Shown here piece after piece: positions 1-8,580 of a stretch of 64,000 bases of DNA. The position numbers and the translations under genes are program-made. Below the pieces are notes generated by a model. The model ran no database searches. It saw only the letters and a list, made by a program, of their open reading frames with translations, and was not told the DNA's origin. The stretch comes from Lachnospiraceae bacterium. Its GTDB lineage: Bacteria; Bacillota; Clostridia; Lachnospirales; Lachnospiraceae. Every line of letters starts with the position of its first letter. Position 1 is the stretch's first letter. The stretch spans positions 62,001 through 126,000 of the forward strand of contig JAIKXH010000100.1 in assembly GCA_024684215.1 (NCBI GenBank), read 5' to 3'.

Positions 1-11
1 TTAATATTCAT
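1..11 (-). CDS. 5' end of an unidentified gene (runs off the window)
   Basis: On the minus strand a Shine-Dalgarno-like AGAGGAAAACT sits directly before an ATG (complement 9-11), about 20 nt after the recO stop codon. Only three codons (M-N-I) are visible before the window edge, so the product cannot be named. The spacing suggests it is co-transcribed with recO. Confidence 0.45.
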
Positions 12-31
12 AGTTTTCCTCTTTTTCACCT

Positions 32-679
32 TTAACCCGTTTCAAGTATTTCAAGGCTTTTAAAATGATGCTCCATATAACGCTTACAATATAGCTTTGA
101 AACCGATTTGATTTCCTCCAAAACGCTTTCCGTAACATTAAAAGAATACAAAGACTCAATGGGACTTTGCCTTATAAACTCAAGAGTATACAATGCAGAG
201 TCGCTTAGCCTTATATCCCGCGGCGCTCCGGGATACTCGCCGTTAATAACAATTGATTTAAGCTCATACACCGCTCTCACGAGTCCGTTTGGCAGACTTG
301 GCGCACAAAGTGCTCTAAGCGACTGATAAAAAAGCTTCATCATATCGCGCTCATCATTATTCTCACGACAATAATAATCGGCAATCTCAGCAAAATAAGA
401 CGCATAAAATGAAGCGTCCAGATTGTTTCTGAACTCTTCAAAATAATTCTTGATATCAGCATCTGCGATATTATATGCATCTCTTCCCTCGTATAGCTTA
501 AAGCTTCCGAAACAAAAAGGGCAAGTGGTGGCGGAAAACCTGGAATTAGGCTTTCTCGCCCCTCTTGCAAATGCCGAAATCTTACCTCTTGAATTTGTAA
601 GTATGGTAACCCGTCTGTCGCTCTCCCCTATAGGGCTTTGTTTAATGACAATACCGGTTACGATGATAAAATCCTGCAT
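32..679 (-). CDS. recO: DNA repair protein RecO
   Basis: RecO is a recombination mediator that loads RecA on SSB-coated single-stranded DNA together with RecR (RecFOR pathway, cytoplasm). The N-terminus (about residues 1-80) has the family's OB-fold signature, including 'GESDRRVTILT' and 'GKISAFARGARK', followed by a helical C-terminal domain. At 215 aa it is somewhat shorter than typical family members (about 240-260 aa), with the loss in the C-terminal part, but the ORF ends in a clean stop. Its ribosome site is weak. It follows era on the same strand with a 92-nt gap, an arrangement common in Firmicutes (era-recO). Confidence 0.93.
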   Translation of the reverse strand: MQDFIIVTGIVIKQSPIGESDRRVTILTNSRGKISAFARGARKPNSRFSATTCPFCFGSFKLYEGRDAYNIADADIKNYFEEFRNNLDASFYASYFAEIADYYCRENNDERDMMKLFYQSLRALCAPSLPNGLVRAVYELKSIVINGEYPGAPRDIRLSDSALYTLEFIRQSPIESLYSFNVTESVLEEIKSVSKLYCKRYMEHHFKSLEILETG

Positions 680-744
680 ACCGATTATTTATACCAATAT
701 CCTGATGTGATTTGTCTATAAAATATAAATCACAATTTTTTATG

Positions 745-781
745 TCCGGATTACTTTTTATATTTTCCGGATCACTTTTTA
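745..781. repeat. 21-bp tandem repeat x2 spanning the era stop
   Basis: The 16-mers at 745-760 and 766-781 differ at one base (tccggattacttttta versus tccggatcacttttta), spaced 21 bp. The right copy contains the era stop codon; the left copy carries an in-frame alternative stop. Confidence 0.85.
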
Positions 782-1671
782 TCTTCCACATACCCGAAGT
801 TTTTAAGTAAAAGATCGGAATCTCTCCAATCCTTTTTAACCTTAACCCAGAGTCTTAAATTTATCCGGCTCTCCAGCATATCTTCTATTTCAGGTCTGGC
901 CTGTGAACCGATCTTTTTGAGCATGGCTCCGCCCTTACCTATAATGATGCCTTTATGAGACTCTCTCTCACAATAAATAGTGGCATCTACATCGTAGATT
1001 CCTCCTCTGTCTTTCATCTGCTCGATAGTCACAGCAATACCGTGAGGAATTTCATCAGATAAAAGCCTCAGCGCCTTTTCTCTTATAAGTTCGGCTGTAA
1101 TCTGCCTGATAGGCTGATCGGTAACGGTTTCTTCGTCAAAAAACAATTCACCGTAAGGAAGATACTTGTATATCTGCTCCAAAAGAACATCGCAATTATC
1201 GCCCTTCATCGCACAAACAGGTATTACCTCTGTAAAATCAAGTTCTTTTCTGTAAGTATCAATAAAGGGAAGAAGCTTTTCACGCCTTACAGTATCAATC
1301 TTGTTTACAACTAAGAAAACCGGACATTTGGCTTTTTTAAGCTGCTCTATAATATGTCTTTCACCGGCCCCTATATAATCGGTGGGCTCAACAAGCCATA
1401 TGGAAATATCAACTTCGTTTAAAGTCTTTTCAGCCACTCCCACCATATAATCTCCAAGCTTATTCTTGGATTTATGGATTCCCGGAGTATCGAGGAAAAC
1501 AATCTGTCCTCTCTCGTCCGTATATACTGTCTGGATTTTATTTCTCGTGGTCTGTGGCTTGTTGCTTGTGATGGCGATTTTTTGACCGATTAACCGGTTC
1601 ATAAGTGTGGACTTTCCGACATTAGGTCTTCCGATCAAAGCAACATATCCCGACTTTGTAGTTTCACTCAT
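772..1671 (-). CDS. era: GTPase Era
   Basis: Era is an essential GTPase that binds near the 3' end of 16S rRNA and helps 30S assembly. The 299-aa length is canonical. G1 is 'GRPNVGKST' (about residues 14-22), G3 is 'DTPG', G4 is 'NKID', and a C-terminal KH domain carries 'GKGGAMLKKIG'. A GGGAAGAAG ribosome site precedes the ATG. The last codons and stop (AAAAAG TGA) are repeated 21 bp downstream as AAAAAG TAA in the same frame, so readthrough would add only six residues before a second stop (see repeat entry). Probably co-transcribed with recO. Confidence 0.97.
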   Translation of the reverse strand: MSETTKSGYVALIGRPNVGKSTLMNRLIGQKIAITSNKPQTTRNKIQTVYTDERGQIVFLDTPGIHKSKNKLGDYMVGVAEKTLNEVDISIWLVEPTDYIGAGERHIIEQLKKAKCPVFLVVNKIDTVRREKLLPFIDTYRKELDFTEVIPVCAMKGDNCDVLLEQIYKYLPYGELFFDEETVTDQPIRQITAELIREKALRLLSDEIPHGIAVTIEQMKDRGGIYDVDATIYCERESHKGIIIGKGGAMLKKIGSQARPEIEDMLESRINLRLWVKVKKDWRDSDLLLKNFGYVEDKK

Positions 1672-1699
1672 TAATTCTTCTTCCCTTTATTTAAAAAAC

Positions 1700-2863
1700 T
1701 TATTTCTGTTCCGGTACAGAACCCTGAGGTGCTGCCTGTGAAGATGCTGCCTGTGAAGATGCTGCCTGTCCGGGTGCTGCCTGTCCGGGTGCTGCCTGAG
1801 GTGATACAGTCTGTGTGTAGACAGTAGCAGTGGCCTTCTTAGCCTCTTCTTCTCTGCGCTTTCTGTTTTTCTTTATATTGAATCTTACAATACCTCTTAT
1901 TGCCATTACGATACCAAAGATGATACCGCCCCAGATAAGAAGATGAGGAAGTGCGGCAACAAAGAATATAGCAAAATTCTTAAGTCCTTCAACAAGAGCT
2001 TCAATACTGTCTTCAAAATTAGAAGTTAATCTGTCCCAGAAGGTCTCCGGCTCGGGCTCATCATATGTAAGCTCCCTAACCTCTTGTATATACATTGTAA
2101 CAGTGCTGTAAGTAACCTTGTTATCATAGGTCCTGAGCTGTGATTCCATGCTCTGCATCTGATAGCGGATATCTGTAAGCTTATCCTCGATAGTAAGGAT
2201 ATCATACATTTCTTCAGCCTTTTCCATCAGAGCAAGAAGTCTTTCTTCCTCAGTCTCAAGTGCCTTTTTGTGGCTCTCAAGGTCTACATATGAAAGAGTG
2301 ATATCCTGTACACTTTCACTCTTATTTTTGATATTGCAAAGCTCTGAAAAGCTGTTTAAAAAAGCCTCAAGATTTTCTCTGGGAACTCTGATGGTATAGT
2401 TTGCATTACGGTTTGAATATGTTGATTCATTACCGTAATAATCATATCTGCTTCCGTTCCAGGTATTTTGGCTCTCTACATAACCGTTGTATGCGGTAAC
2501 CTGATTTTCAATTGCAGCTACAAGAGCATCAAACTCTTTTGTCTCGACATCAAGATCAACTGTTTTGATAAGCTTTCTGTTGGTATCTACCTTGTTCTGG
2601 CTTGAAACAGATGCCGAATCGGATACAGAATCAGCCTGAGTTCCGGAAGTTGTACCGAAATCGCCGTTGTAGCTTTCATCGGCCGTTTCCTCGGCTACAT
2701 CCAAAGAATAATCATATTCATAATCACTATAGTCGCCAGCATCATAATAACTGCTGTCCGCTGCCATTTCGGATACGTAATTCTTATTACCGGATCCGCA
2801 TGCCGTAAGCAAAAGTGCCATTGAAAGTGCTATTCCGATTCCTGCTAAAAACTTTTTCTTCAT
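1700..2863 (-). CDS. DUF4349 domain lipoprotein
   Basis: Predicted cell-surface lipoprotein of unknown function. I start it at the ATG at 2863 (ORF residue 29), because AGGGAGGATATTTT lies directly upstream and a signal peptide follows with lipobox LTAC. After an acidic, Tyr/Asp/Ser-rich linker comes a DUF4349-type domain: a ferredoxin-like fold interrupted by a long coiled coil, with 'IRVPRENLEAFLNSF' and 'DLESHKKALETEEERLL'. A single transmembrane helix follows near the C-terminus, then a basic stretch. The tail is an Ala/Pro/Gln/Ser repeat (AAPGQ and AASSQ units) encoded by a 15-bp repeat. The protein would therefore be anchored both by lipid and by a C-terminal helix. Family members are common in Firmicutes; function is not established. 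Confidence 0.85.
   Translation of the reverse strand: MKKKFLAGIGIALSMALLLTACGSGNKNYVSEMAADSSYYDAGDYSDYEYDYSLDVAEETADESYNGDFGTTSGTQADSVSDSASVSSQNKVDTNRKLIKTVDLDVETKEFDALVAAIENQVTAYNGYVESQNTWNGSRYDYYGNESTYSNRNANYTIRVPRENLEAFLNSFSELCNIKNKSESVQDITLSYVDLESHKKALETEEERLLALMEKAEEMYDILTIEDKLTDIRYQMQSMESQLRTYDNKVTYSTVTMYIQEVRELTYDEPEPETFWDRLTSNFEDSIEALVEGLKNFAIFFVAALPHLLIWGGIIFGIVMAIRGIVRFNIKKNRKRREEEAKKATATVYTQTVSPQAAPGQAAPGQAASSQAASSQAAPQGSVPEQK
1731..1805. repeat. 15-bp coding tandem repeat x5 in the DUF4349 lipoprotein
   Basis: Five consecutive 15-bp units, each starting gctgcctg, encode the Ala/Gln-rich tail. Neighbouring units are identical in pairs, which suggests recent expansion. The 15-bp period keeps the frame, so copy number could vary without disrupting the protein. 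Confidence 0.85.
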
Positions 2864-2994
2864 AAAATATCCTCCCTTTTTACTTTGCGTAATGGCAAAG
2901 CGTTTGTTTTTTGGTCTCTTGCCTATATAGACGTAACAAAAACACAAAACGTTGCAAATATTTTAATTATTTTCAAAAAAATTTTTTAAGCGAT

Positions 2995-5913
2995 TTAGAA
3001 CAGGTTCTCAATCTTATCAAACAAATTGTTCTCTTCCTTGATTTTAGCGGCATTTCCGACTACTACAAGTCTTTCGGATGAGATAAAAGACTTAATGTAT
3101 TTAGCGGTATTTCTTATATCTTCCGCAGTGCAGTTAAGTGCTTCTTCTCTTGCTTTTTGAATCTTATCATAAGGAAGCTCGCCTAAATATGCAGCGAGAG
3201 ATCTCATACCTTTTCCTGAAGGAGTAAGCGGTGTATCGAGCTCGCTGAAAGTACCTATAACATATTTTGTCATGGTTCTCTCGTCTACGTCAAACTTTTC
3301 CATGGCTCCGGCAGCATCCTCAAAGATCTTGATGGTCTTTGAAAGATTAGGGTCTCTGTATGAAACAAAATAGCAGCCTCCGTTTCTTGAGAATCTGCTC
3401 ATACATCCGTATGCACCCCCTTTAACACGTACATTCTCCCAGAGATAATTATAACCCATAATGGTCTTTAATACACTGAGCGCTCCGTTATATTCAAGAT
3501 TATCCTTCTTAAAATCACCTGCTCTGCATACATAAAGTACCTGTCCGGCAGTCATAAAGCCTTCGTTTTCCTTTATAAGTTCAGGAACAAAGCTCTCTTT
3601 TCTGACATCCTCTGTATATAAAGCTTTCTTAAGCTCTCCGATACAAACGCTTAATCCTTCTGCTCCCTTTTCTTCCTCACTTGTAAGGTCAACCATGAAG
3701 TTTTCGGGTCTGAAAATTATCTTGCAAAGCTCTTTTAATTTAGAAGAAATCTCGCTCTTTTTAGAATCAAAATTGCTGCATAGGTCCGAAATAAATCTAT
3801 AGAAATCTATACCATTAACTATTTCATTAATTCTGCCCGCTTTGGTAAAGCTTGCTGCAGCCCTCGAAACTGCAACGCTGTGACCGCCTGATATCATAGA
3901 AGACTGAAGCTGTGACTTGATTTCTGCCAAAATCTCATTAATTCTTACACTGTCATCAAGATTTGACTCAAATATAACCTCTTTTACAAAATCCAGAACC
4001 TTAGATGCGTTCTCATAAAGATACTTGGTCTTTACACTGAAATAGTGCTCATAAATATCTCTGTCGCTTTCTTTGACAAATAATTCTCTGGTGAAATTCA
4101 TGCCTCCGGCAACAAGACTCATCTCATTGTTAAGATCGGCATATTTATGCTTTTTTGTATCAATCTGACCAAGCACATATGTAAGAAGTCCGATATAAGG
4201 ATACAGATCCCCGGGAACATCCTTTAAATTAAACATAAGTGAAAGATACGAAATACCGGTGGTCCTGTAATTGTGAAGGACGATCTTAACTCCGGAAATC
4301 TCAGTTGACTTATTGTCAAACTTCTCTGCTTCTTTCTTTATGTCTTCCCTAGAAAGCAAAGGAATCGTAGCAAGAGCTTCGGGAGTATCAACCTGCTCCT
4401 GGAAGCTTCTGAGCTTTTCAAAATCAGACTTAATCTTATCAATCTCTTCACCCGAAAGTGATGCCTGATATTTTGAAAGCTTTTCTGCAAGCTCATCCGC
4501 TTTCTTTTCAGCAAGTCCGAGTTCAGGCTCTAAAATTACGCATGAAGAATGCTTGTTATCGATAAATATAGCCTTCAAAAGCTTTTCAAAATAATCGGTC
4601 TTTACATATTCCTTCATCTTTGCAAAGCAGTCAAGACACTCTATATGTACAAAAGGCTTTTCATCATCATAAAGCCATGAATCAAGAGCCTGCAGTCCGT
4701 ACATAAGTCCCTTGGGGAAGCGTCCGAAATCTGCCTCTCTGAATGAAAACTCCTGCTTAACGATAGCAGCCATAAGAGATTTCTTGTCAAAGCCTTTTTT
4801 AATAATATCGTTTATAACCTGATAGCAAGTATCAACGAATTCCTGCTGTCTGTTTGTATCTGCGCCTTTTGCAACAATTGAAAAATAAGGCTGTTTAATA
4901 CCATTTTCAACTACGCTGTATACATCATCGCCAAGTCCCTTTTCAACAAGTGCCTGCTTTAAGGGTGCACCGGGAGCAGAAACAAGCGCGCTGTCCAAAA
5001 CGGAAAGCGCCATGTAAAGCTCTCTGTCAGTTGACTGTCCGTATGAAAAGTTGAGAGTAAGATATGTGTTATCCTTTGCATCTTCGCCCTCAGCAAGAGA
5101 ACATTTATGCTTTACGGTCACTCTGTCGTTAAAGGGCTTCTCATCGATGATAGCTGAGTTAACCTCTCTGTAATCAAACTTTGAAAGGTACTCTTTATCG
5201 ATATAATCAAGCTTTTCAGCCATATCCATATCTCCATAGAGATAAATATAGCTGTTGGAAGGATGATAATATGCCCTGTGGAAATCAAGGAACTGCTCAT
5301 AGGTAAGGTCCGGGATATTATCGGGATCTCCGCCTGACTCTACACCATAATTGTTATGGGGATAAAGCGAATTCATTATCTGTCTGAAAAGTACATCTTC
5401 AGGAGATGAATATGCACCCTTCATCTCATTGTAAACTACACCGTTTATGAAAAGCTTACCCTCTTCATCAAACTCGTAATGCCATCCCTCCTGGCGGAAA
5501 ATTGCCTCATTTGTATAAGTGTTTGGATAAAATACCGCATCGAGATAAACATGCATAAGATTCTGAAAATCAGCATCATTGCAGCTGGCAACCGGATATA
5601 CGGTTTTATCGGGATAAGTCATTGCATTAAGGAAAGTGTTAAGTGAGCCCTTGGCAAGCTCAACAAAAGGATCCTTTACAGGGAACTCCTTGGATCCGCA
5701 AAGTACAGAATGCTCAGTGATATGAGCGACACCGGTTGAATCTGAGGGAGGAGTGCGAAATCCTATATAAAATACCTTGTTTTCATCATCATTTGATAAA
5801 AGCGCTATTTTGGCGCCTGTCTTTTTATGTCTAAGCCTGACAGCACGGCTGGCGATATCATCTATACCCCAATCCTCAAGTATTTCGTAGCTTTTTAAAT
5901 CTTCAAGTTTCAT
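2995..5913 (-). CDS. M16C zinc metallopeptidase, presequence protease (PreP/Cym1)-like
   Basis: A 972-aa insulinase-family peptidase. The inverted zinc motif HxxEH is intact (His64-Ile-Thr-Glu67-His68), and the downstream 'YNEMKGAYSSPED' helix supplies the family's third ligand region. Length and layout (active N-terminal half, linker, inactive C-terminal half with 'RVKGGAYGCMSRF') match the PreP/Cym1 group, which degrades peptides inside a closed chamber. No signal peptide is visible, so a cytoplasmic peptide-clearing role is likely. The start has a CGGAGAAC ribosome site. The leader just upstream holds four copies of an A-rich 15-bp repeat. Confidence 0.93.
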   Translation of the reverse strand: MKLEDLKSYEILEDWGIDDIASRAVRLRHKKTGAKIALLSNDDENKVFYIGFRTPPSDSTGVAHITEHSVLCGSKEFPVKDPFVELAKGSLNTFLNAMTYPDKTVYPVASCNDADFQNLMHVYLDAVFYPNTYTNEAIFRQEGWHYEFDEEGKLFINGVVYNEMKGAYSSPEDVLFRQIMNSLYPHNNYGVESGGDPDNIPDLTYEQFLDFHRAYYHPSNSYIYLYGDMDMAEKLDYIDKEYLSKFDYREVNSAIIDEKPFNDRVTVKHKCSLAEGEDAKDNTYLTLNFSYGQSTDRELYMALSVLDSALVSAPGAPLKQALVEKGLGDDVYSVVENGIKQPYFSIVAKGADTNRQQEFVDTCYQVINDIIKKGFDKKSLMAAIVKQEFSFREADFGRFPKGLMYGLQALDSWLYDDEKPFVHIECLDCFAKMKEYVKTDYFEKLLKAIFIDNKHSSCVILEPELGLAEKKADELAEKLSKYQASLSGEEIDKIKSDFEKLRSFQEQVDTPEALATIPLLSREDIKKEAEKFDNKSTEISGVKIVLHNYRTTGISYLSLMFNLKDVPGDLYPYIGLLTYVLGQIDTKKHKYADLNNEMSLVAGGMNFTRELFVKESDRDIYEHYFSVKTKYLYENASKVLDFVKEVIFESNLDDSVRINEILAEIKSQLQSSMISGGHSVAVSRAAASFTKAGRINEIVNGIDFYRFISDLCSNFDSKKSEISSKLKELCKIIFRPENFMVDLTSEEEKGAEGLSVCIGELKKALYTEDVRKESFVPELIKENEGFMTAGQVLYVCRAGDFKKDNLEYNGALSVLKTIMGYNYLWENVRVKGGAYGCMSRFSRNGGCYFVSYRDPNLSKTIKIFEDAAGAMEKFDVDERTMTKYVIGTFSELDTPLTPSGKGMRSLAAYLGELPYDKIQKAREEALNCTAEDIRNTAKYIKSFISSERLVVVGNAAKIKEENNLFDKIENLF

Positions 5914-5940
5914 TCTAAGTTCTCCGTTCTAATAATGTTT

Positions 5941-6000
5941 TATCTTTTTATGTTTTATCTTTTTATATTTTATCTTTTTATATTTTATCTTTTTGTATTT
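5941..6000. repeat. 15-bp tandem repeat x4 in the M16 peptidase leader
   Basis: Four head-to-tail 15-mers: tatctttttatgttt, tatctttttatattt twice, then tatctttttgtattt. They end 27 bp before the M16 peptidase start codon, in the 151-bp gap after the 139-aa gene. On the coding strand the unit reads AAATATAAAAAGATA, giving an A-rich leader or spacer. Confidence 0.9.
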
Positions 6001-6020
6001 TTTCTTTTAATCTGATTATT

Positions 6021-6065
6021 GCTTATCATAATTTTCTATAGATTTTGAAATCCGCTTTGATAAGC
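6021..6065. other. Inverted repeat at the end of the 139-aa gene
   Basis: GCTTATCA at 6021-6028 pairs with TGATAAGC at 6058-6065, the right arm touching the stop codon of the 139-aa gene. The loop is about 29 nt and no T-run follows, so it is not a standard intrinsic terminator. It could be an operator or a mRNA 3'-end structure. Confidence 0.4.
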
Positions 6066-6484
6066 TAAACAGTTAATAGAGCAAGCTTATTAACTCTAAG
6101 TTCTTGTATAACCAGCCCTACAGACTCTTTTTCTTCCTTACTCATGGAAACAAGATCGGGAATACTCATAAATTCCGTGACATACTCTTTTTTCTTTTTC
6201 CCGAAAAGAGATTTTTTCTCCTTTATCACACCTACTCTGACCTTAGAGCGCATCTGTTTTAAGACCTGCACTCTGAAGTCCCCGGGTTCTAAATAATAAA
6301 GGATCGTTTCTAAGGTATCCTCGCCGTCCGAACCTATTTTTAGGCTTTCGGCGCAAACTTTTCTGAATTTAAATAAAATATCCTCATTTTCAGCTATTTC
6401 ATCAATTGTATATTTTGCTCCGACATAAAGACAACTTGTGTCCTGCATACTGTATTTATAGTCTTCGTATAACGTTTTTTTCAT
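6065..6484 (-). CDS. Hypothetical protein, partner of the sigma-like gene
   Basis: A 139-aa soluble protein that I do not recognise. It has no signal peptide or membrane helix. A charged middle part contains a Lys-rich patch ('KKSLFGKKKKEYV'), and the C-terminal part is helical ('SMSKEEKESVGLVIQELRVNK'). It starts 21 nt after the stop of the sigma-factor-like gene behind an AGGTAAG ribosome site, so the two are very likely co-transcribed and may act together. No cysteine cluster or catalytic motif is visible. Confidence 0.75.
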   Translation of the reverse strand: MKKTLYEDYKYSMQDTSCLYVGAKYTIDEIAENEDILFKFRKVCAESLKIGSDGEDTLETILYYLEPGDFRVQVLKQMRSKVRVGVIKEKKSLFGKKKKEYVTEFMSIPDLVSMSKEEKESVGLVIQELRVNKLALLTV

Positions 6485-6505
6485 AAAATCTTACCTGTAA
6501 CAAAC

Positions 6506-7279
6506 TCATTCGATGCCTTTAAGCTCATTAGGCATTTCTATGGAATCAATCTTAAAACCGCTGATCCTTATTGCATCAACAACAGCCTTTCTGGATACAT
6601 GGCTTTCCTCACAGAGTTCTTCCACAGTAATCTTTCTGTTATATTCCTTTGAAAGCCTGTCTGCTTTTTCAAATATCTCGTTAACTCTCTTTAATGCCTT
6701 ATCGCTTACCTCGGCAGAGTCATTGTTTTCCTTGATGAGTTCTTCCATAGCATCCATAACATATTTAATTATCATGCCTTCACAATCCTCGGGCTTTTCC
6801 TGTGAATCAAGCATGGTAACAGCGCCTGCAAGAGCCAAATTGCCTTCACCGATAAGGTCTTCTATAAGCACACCCTGATTATTGTATATTTTTGAAATCT
6901 GTACGACATCCTTCAGATACATCTCTGTAAGCTTTTTCTGAGCTTCTTTATCACCGGCCATAGCCTGCATGGTGTAAGCTCTCTTTTCACCGTCATTATA
7001 TTCGGGCAAAAGTTCAAGCTCATCCAAATACATCTGTAAAAAGTTTAAATCGGCAGGAGAAAACTCTTCTTCCGCTGTTTCATCTGCAGAAGGTTTTTCC
7101 CCTCCAACCTTTATTTTTTGAGCCTCAAGATATTCCTTAACCATTATAAGGCGTGAATCATCCAACTCTAATTCTTTAAAAGCCTCTTTTAAATCTTCCT
7201 CGGAAACATAGTTTCCGTCTTCTTTTGCCGCCTTTTTTACTTCGTTTAAAGTCTTGGCAAATAAAACCTCTTTATCCAT
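6506..7279 (-). CDS. Sigma-70-like protein lacking region 4
   Basis: A 257-aa protein that resembles the core of a primary-type sigma factor. Residues around 85-105 ('YLDELELLPEYNDGEK') look like region 1.2, and about 115-150 ('LKDVVQISKIYNNQGVLIEDLIGEGNLAL') like regions 2.1-2.2. The C-terminal 'NRKITVEELCEESHVSRKAVVDAI' looks like region 3. The promoter-melting and -10 part (2.3-2.4) is not recognisable and there is no region 4. It may therefore bind core RNA polymerase without reading a normal promoter, acting as a co-regulator or competitor. An acidic N-terminal part (about 80 aa) is extra. GAGGGAG precedes the start. Domain boundaries are read by eye. Confidence 0.75.
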   Translation of the reverse strand: MDKEVLFAKTLNEVKKAAKEDGNYVSEEDLKEAFKELELDDSRLIMVKEYLEAQKIKVGGEKPSADETAEEEFSPADLNFLQMYLDELELLPEYNDGEKRAYTMQAMAGDKEAQKKLTEMYLKDVVQISKIYNNQGVLIEDLIGEGNLALAGAVTMLDSQEKPEDCEGMIIKYVMDAMEELIKENNDSAEVSDKALKRVNEIFEKADRLSKEYNRKITVEELCEESHVSRKAVVDAIRISGFKIDSIEMPNELKGIE

Positions 7280-7296
7280 GGGTAACTCCCTCGTCC

Positions 7297-7375
7297 TTTT
7301 AGCTTTTAGTAATATTAAAAGTGCTGATAACTAAGCTTTTTAGTAGTGTATTTAGTACTAAGCTTTTAGTAGTGT
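7297..7375. repeat. Degenerate tandem repeat upstream of the sigma-like gene
   Basis: ctaagcttttagtagtgt at 7358-7375 recurs at 7331-7349 with one extra t, and a decayed third copy (ttttagcttttagtaat) begins near 7297. The copies fill the gap between the sigma-like gene start and the stop of the rhomboid-like gene. Confidence 0.65.
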
Positions 7376-7402
7376 CTATATAGTGCAAACAAAAAAGCTT
7401 TA

Positions 7403-8272
7403 TTATTTTTTATGAGTATGAGTAAACAAATGCTCCTGACAATACTCATAATTTCCTATGCATTTACTGCAATATCTGAATTCCAAATTAGGATTTGATA
7501 CGTCTGTCTGGCCACAAATACAGCATTTATGCTTATAAGCGGCGCCCGCATGCATCTTAGGTGCTTCGGCTTTTTTCTGATACTCCGCTCTCCTTATTTT
7601 GGCTTTGATAGAAAACCTTCTGATATTTGTAAGGTAAAAGATCAAAATGTTAATAAGTGCCGCAGCTACGGCAAATCTGGTAAGCACGCCTCCCATCACA
7701 AGTAAATATGCCATATAGACAAGGTCTATTATACCCAGCCACTTCATCTTCATCGGAATAAAAAACATAAATCTGACCATATTGTTGGGATAGGTCATTG
7801 CAAATCCGAGATAAATCGAAACATTGATATAATATGTACTAAAAGCTCCCCAAACTCCCGCCTGAAGAGTCTCGACGAAATTCACATAATCGCTTCCGTA
7901 GAACAAATATAAAAATCCAAGTGCAGCGAATGACGAAATTACAGTAAATAAAGCTCCGCCAAAGATATAAATATTAAAGCGGAATGTTCCCCATGTTTTT
8001 TCAAGTACCATTCCTATCGAGAGACAGCACCACATCATAAGGAGCACAAACAGAATATTGCTCTCATAGGGCGGAACTATAAGCCATGTAAAAATTCTCC
8101 AAACCTGTCCGTGCAAAATCTTATAGGGATCAAGAAGTAAAAACGATAAAAAATCCGTTCCTCTGAATCTGTCCACAAACGTAATAATATAACCAAGGGC
8201 ATAGCCTATGATGAGCGCAAGTGTAAGATTTGGAATCGCATACTTTCCGAACTTTCTTTCAAATTTATCCAT
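7403..8272 (-). CDS. Rhomboid-like membrane protein with C-terminal zinc-finger-like tail
   Basis: Start set at the ATG at 8272, behind AGGATGG, instead of the track's upstream start. The product is about 289 aa with about six hydrophobic segments. Its layout ('RIFTWLIVPP', 'LLMMWCCLSIGMVLEKTWGTFRFNIYIFGGALF') is that of the rhomboid/derlin fold. I do not see the catalytic GxSG serine motif or a matching late histidine, so it is probably a pseudo-rhomboid rather than a protease. The cytosolic C-terminal tail carries CxxC-x(n)-CxxC-like cysteines and several histidines ('CCICGQTD', 'YCSKCIGNYEYC'), suggesting a bound metal. It is transcribed divergently from the activase gene. Confidence 0.75.
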   Translation of the reverse strand: MDKFERKFGKYAIPNLTLALIIGYALGYIITFVDRFRGTDFLSFLLLDPYKILHGQVWRIFTWLIVPPYESNILFVLLMMWCCLSIGMVLEKTWGTFRFNIYIFGGALFTVISSFAALGFLYLFYGSDYVNFVETLQAGVWGAFSTYYINVSIYLGFAMTYPNNMVRFMFFIPMKMKWLGIIDLVYMAYLLVMGGVLTRFAVAAALINILIFYLTNIRRFSIKAKIRRAEYQKKAEAPKMHAGAAYKHKCCICGQTDVSNPNLEFRYCSKCIGNYEYCQEHLFTHTHKK

Positions 8273-8580
8273 AATTAACCATCCTAAAAATAAAGTTTCA
8301 ACAAGGCATAGTTTACCATACTTTTTAAATATATGCCTTAACAAAACATTAACTTTATAAAAAATTAATCGTACTTTTAACAGATTATAAAGGTTTGCGC
8401 ATATAAATACCTTCATAATCCAAAAGGATAATCCTCAAAATAGATTTTCAAGTTTTAAAGCATTATGATCGCAAAAAGTTTATACTCTCTTAATTTGCAA
8501 AAAGCATTTCCTACAGTTATAATATTAATTTGCTAACATTTACAGATTTTAATTGAGAAAAATTATACTTTGGAGTTTTT
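8273..8580. promoter_or_regulatory. Divergent intergenic region with an inverted repeat
   Basis: This 308-bp gap separates the rhomboid-like gene (-) from the activase (+). It holds the activase promoter (separate entry). In the rhomboid-like gene's leader there is an inverted repeat, AAGGCATA at 8303-8310 with TATGCCTT at 8332-8339. A possible minus-strand promoter (TTGTTA, 18-bp spacer, TATGGT) overlaps that repeat. No further gene is visible. Confidence 0.5.
8495..8523 (+). promoter_or_regulatory. Sigma-A promoter of the activase gene
   Basis: TTGCAA at 8495-8500 and a perfect TATAAT at 8518-8523 are separated by exactly 17 bp. The start codon at 8581 follows a GGAG ribosome site five bases upstream. 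Confidence 0.8.

Noticed and set aside
5941-6000. Possible CRISPR-like array
   Set aside because: Units are contiguous with no spacers and only 15 bp long. The same holds for the other tandem repeats, so none is a CRISPR.
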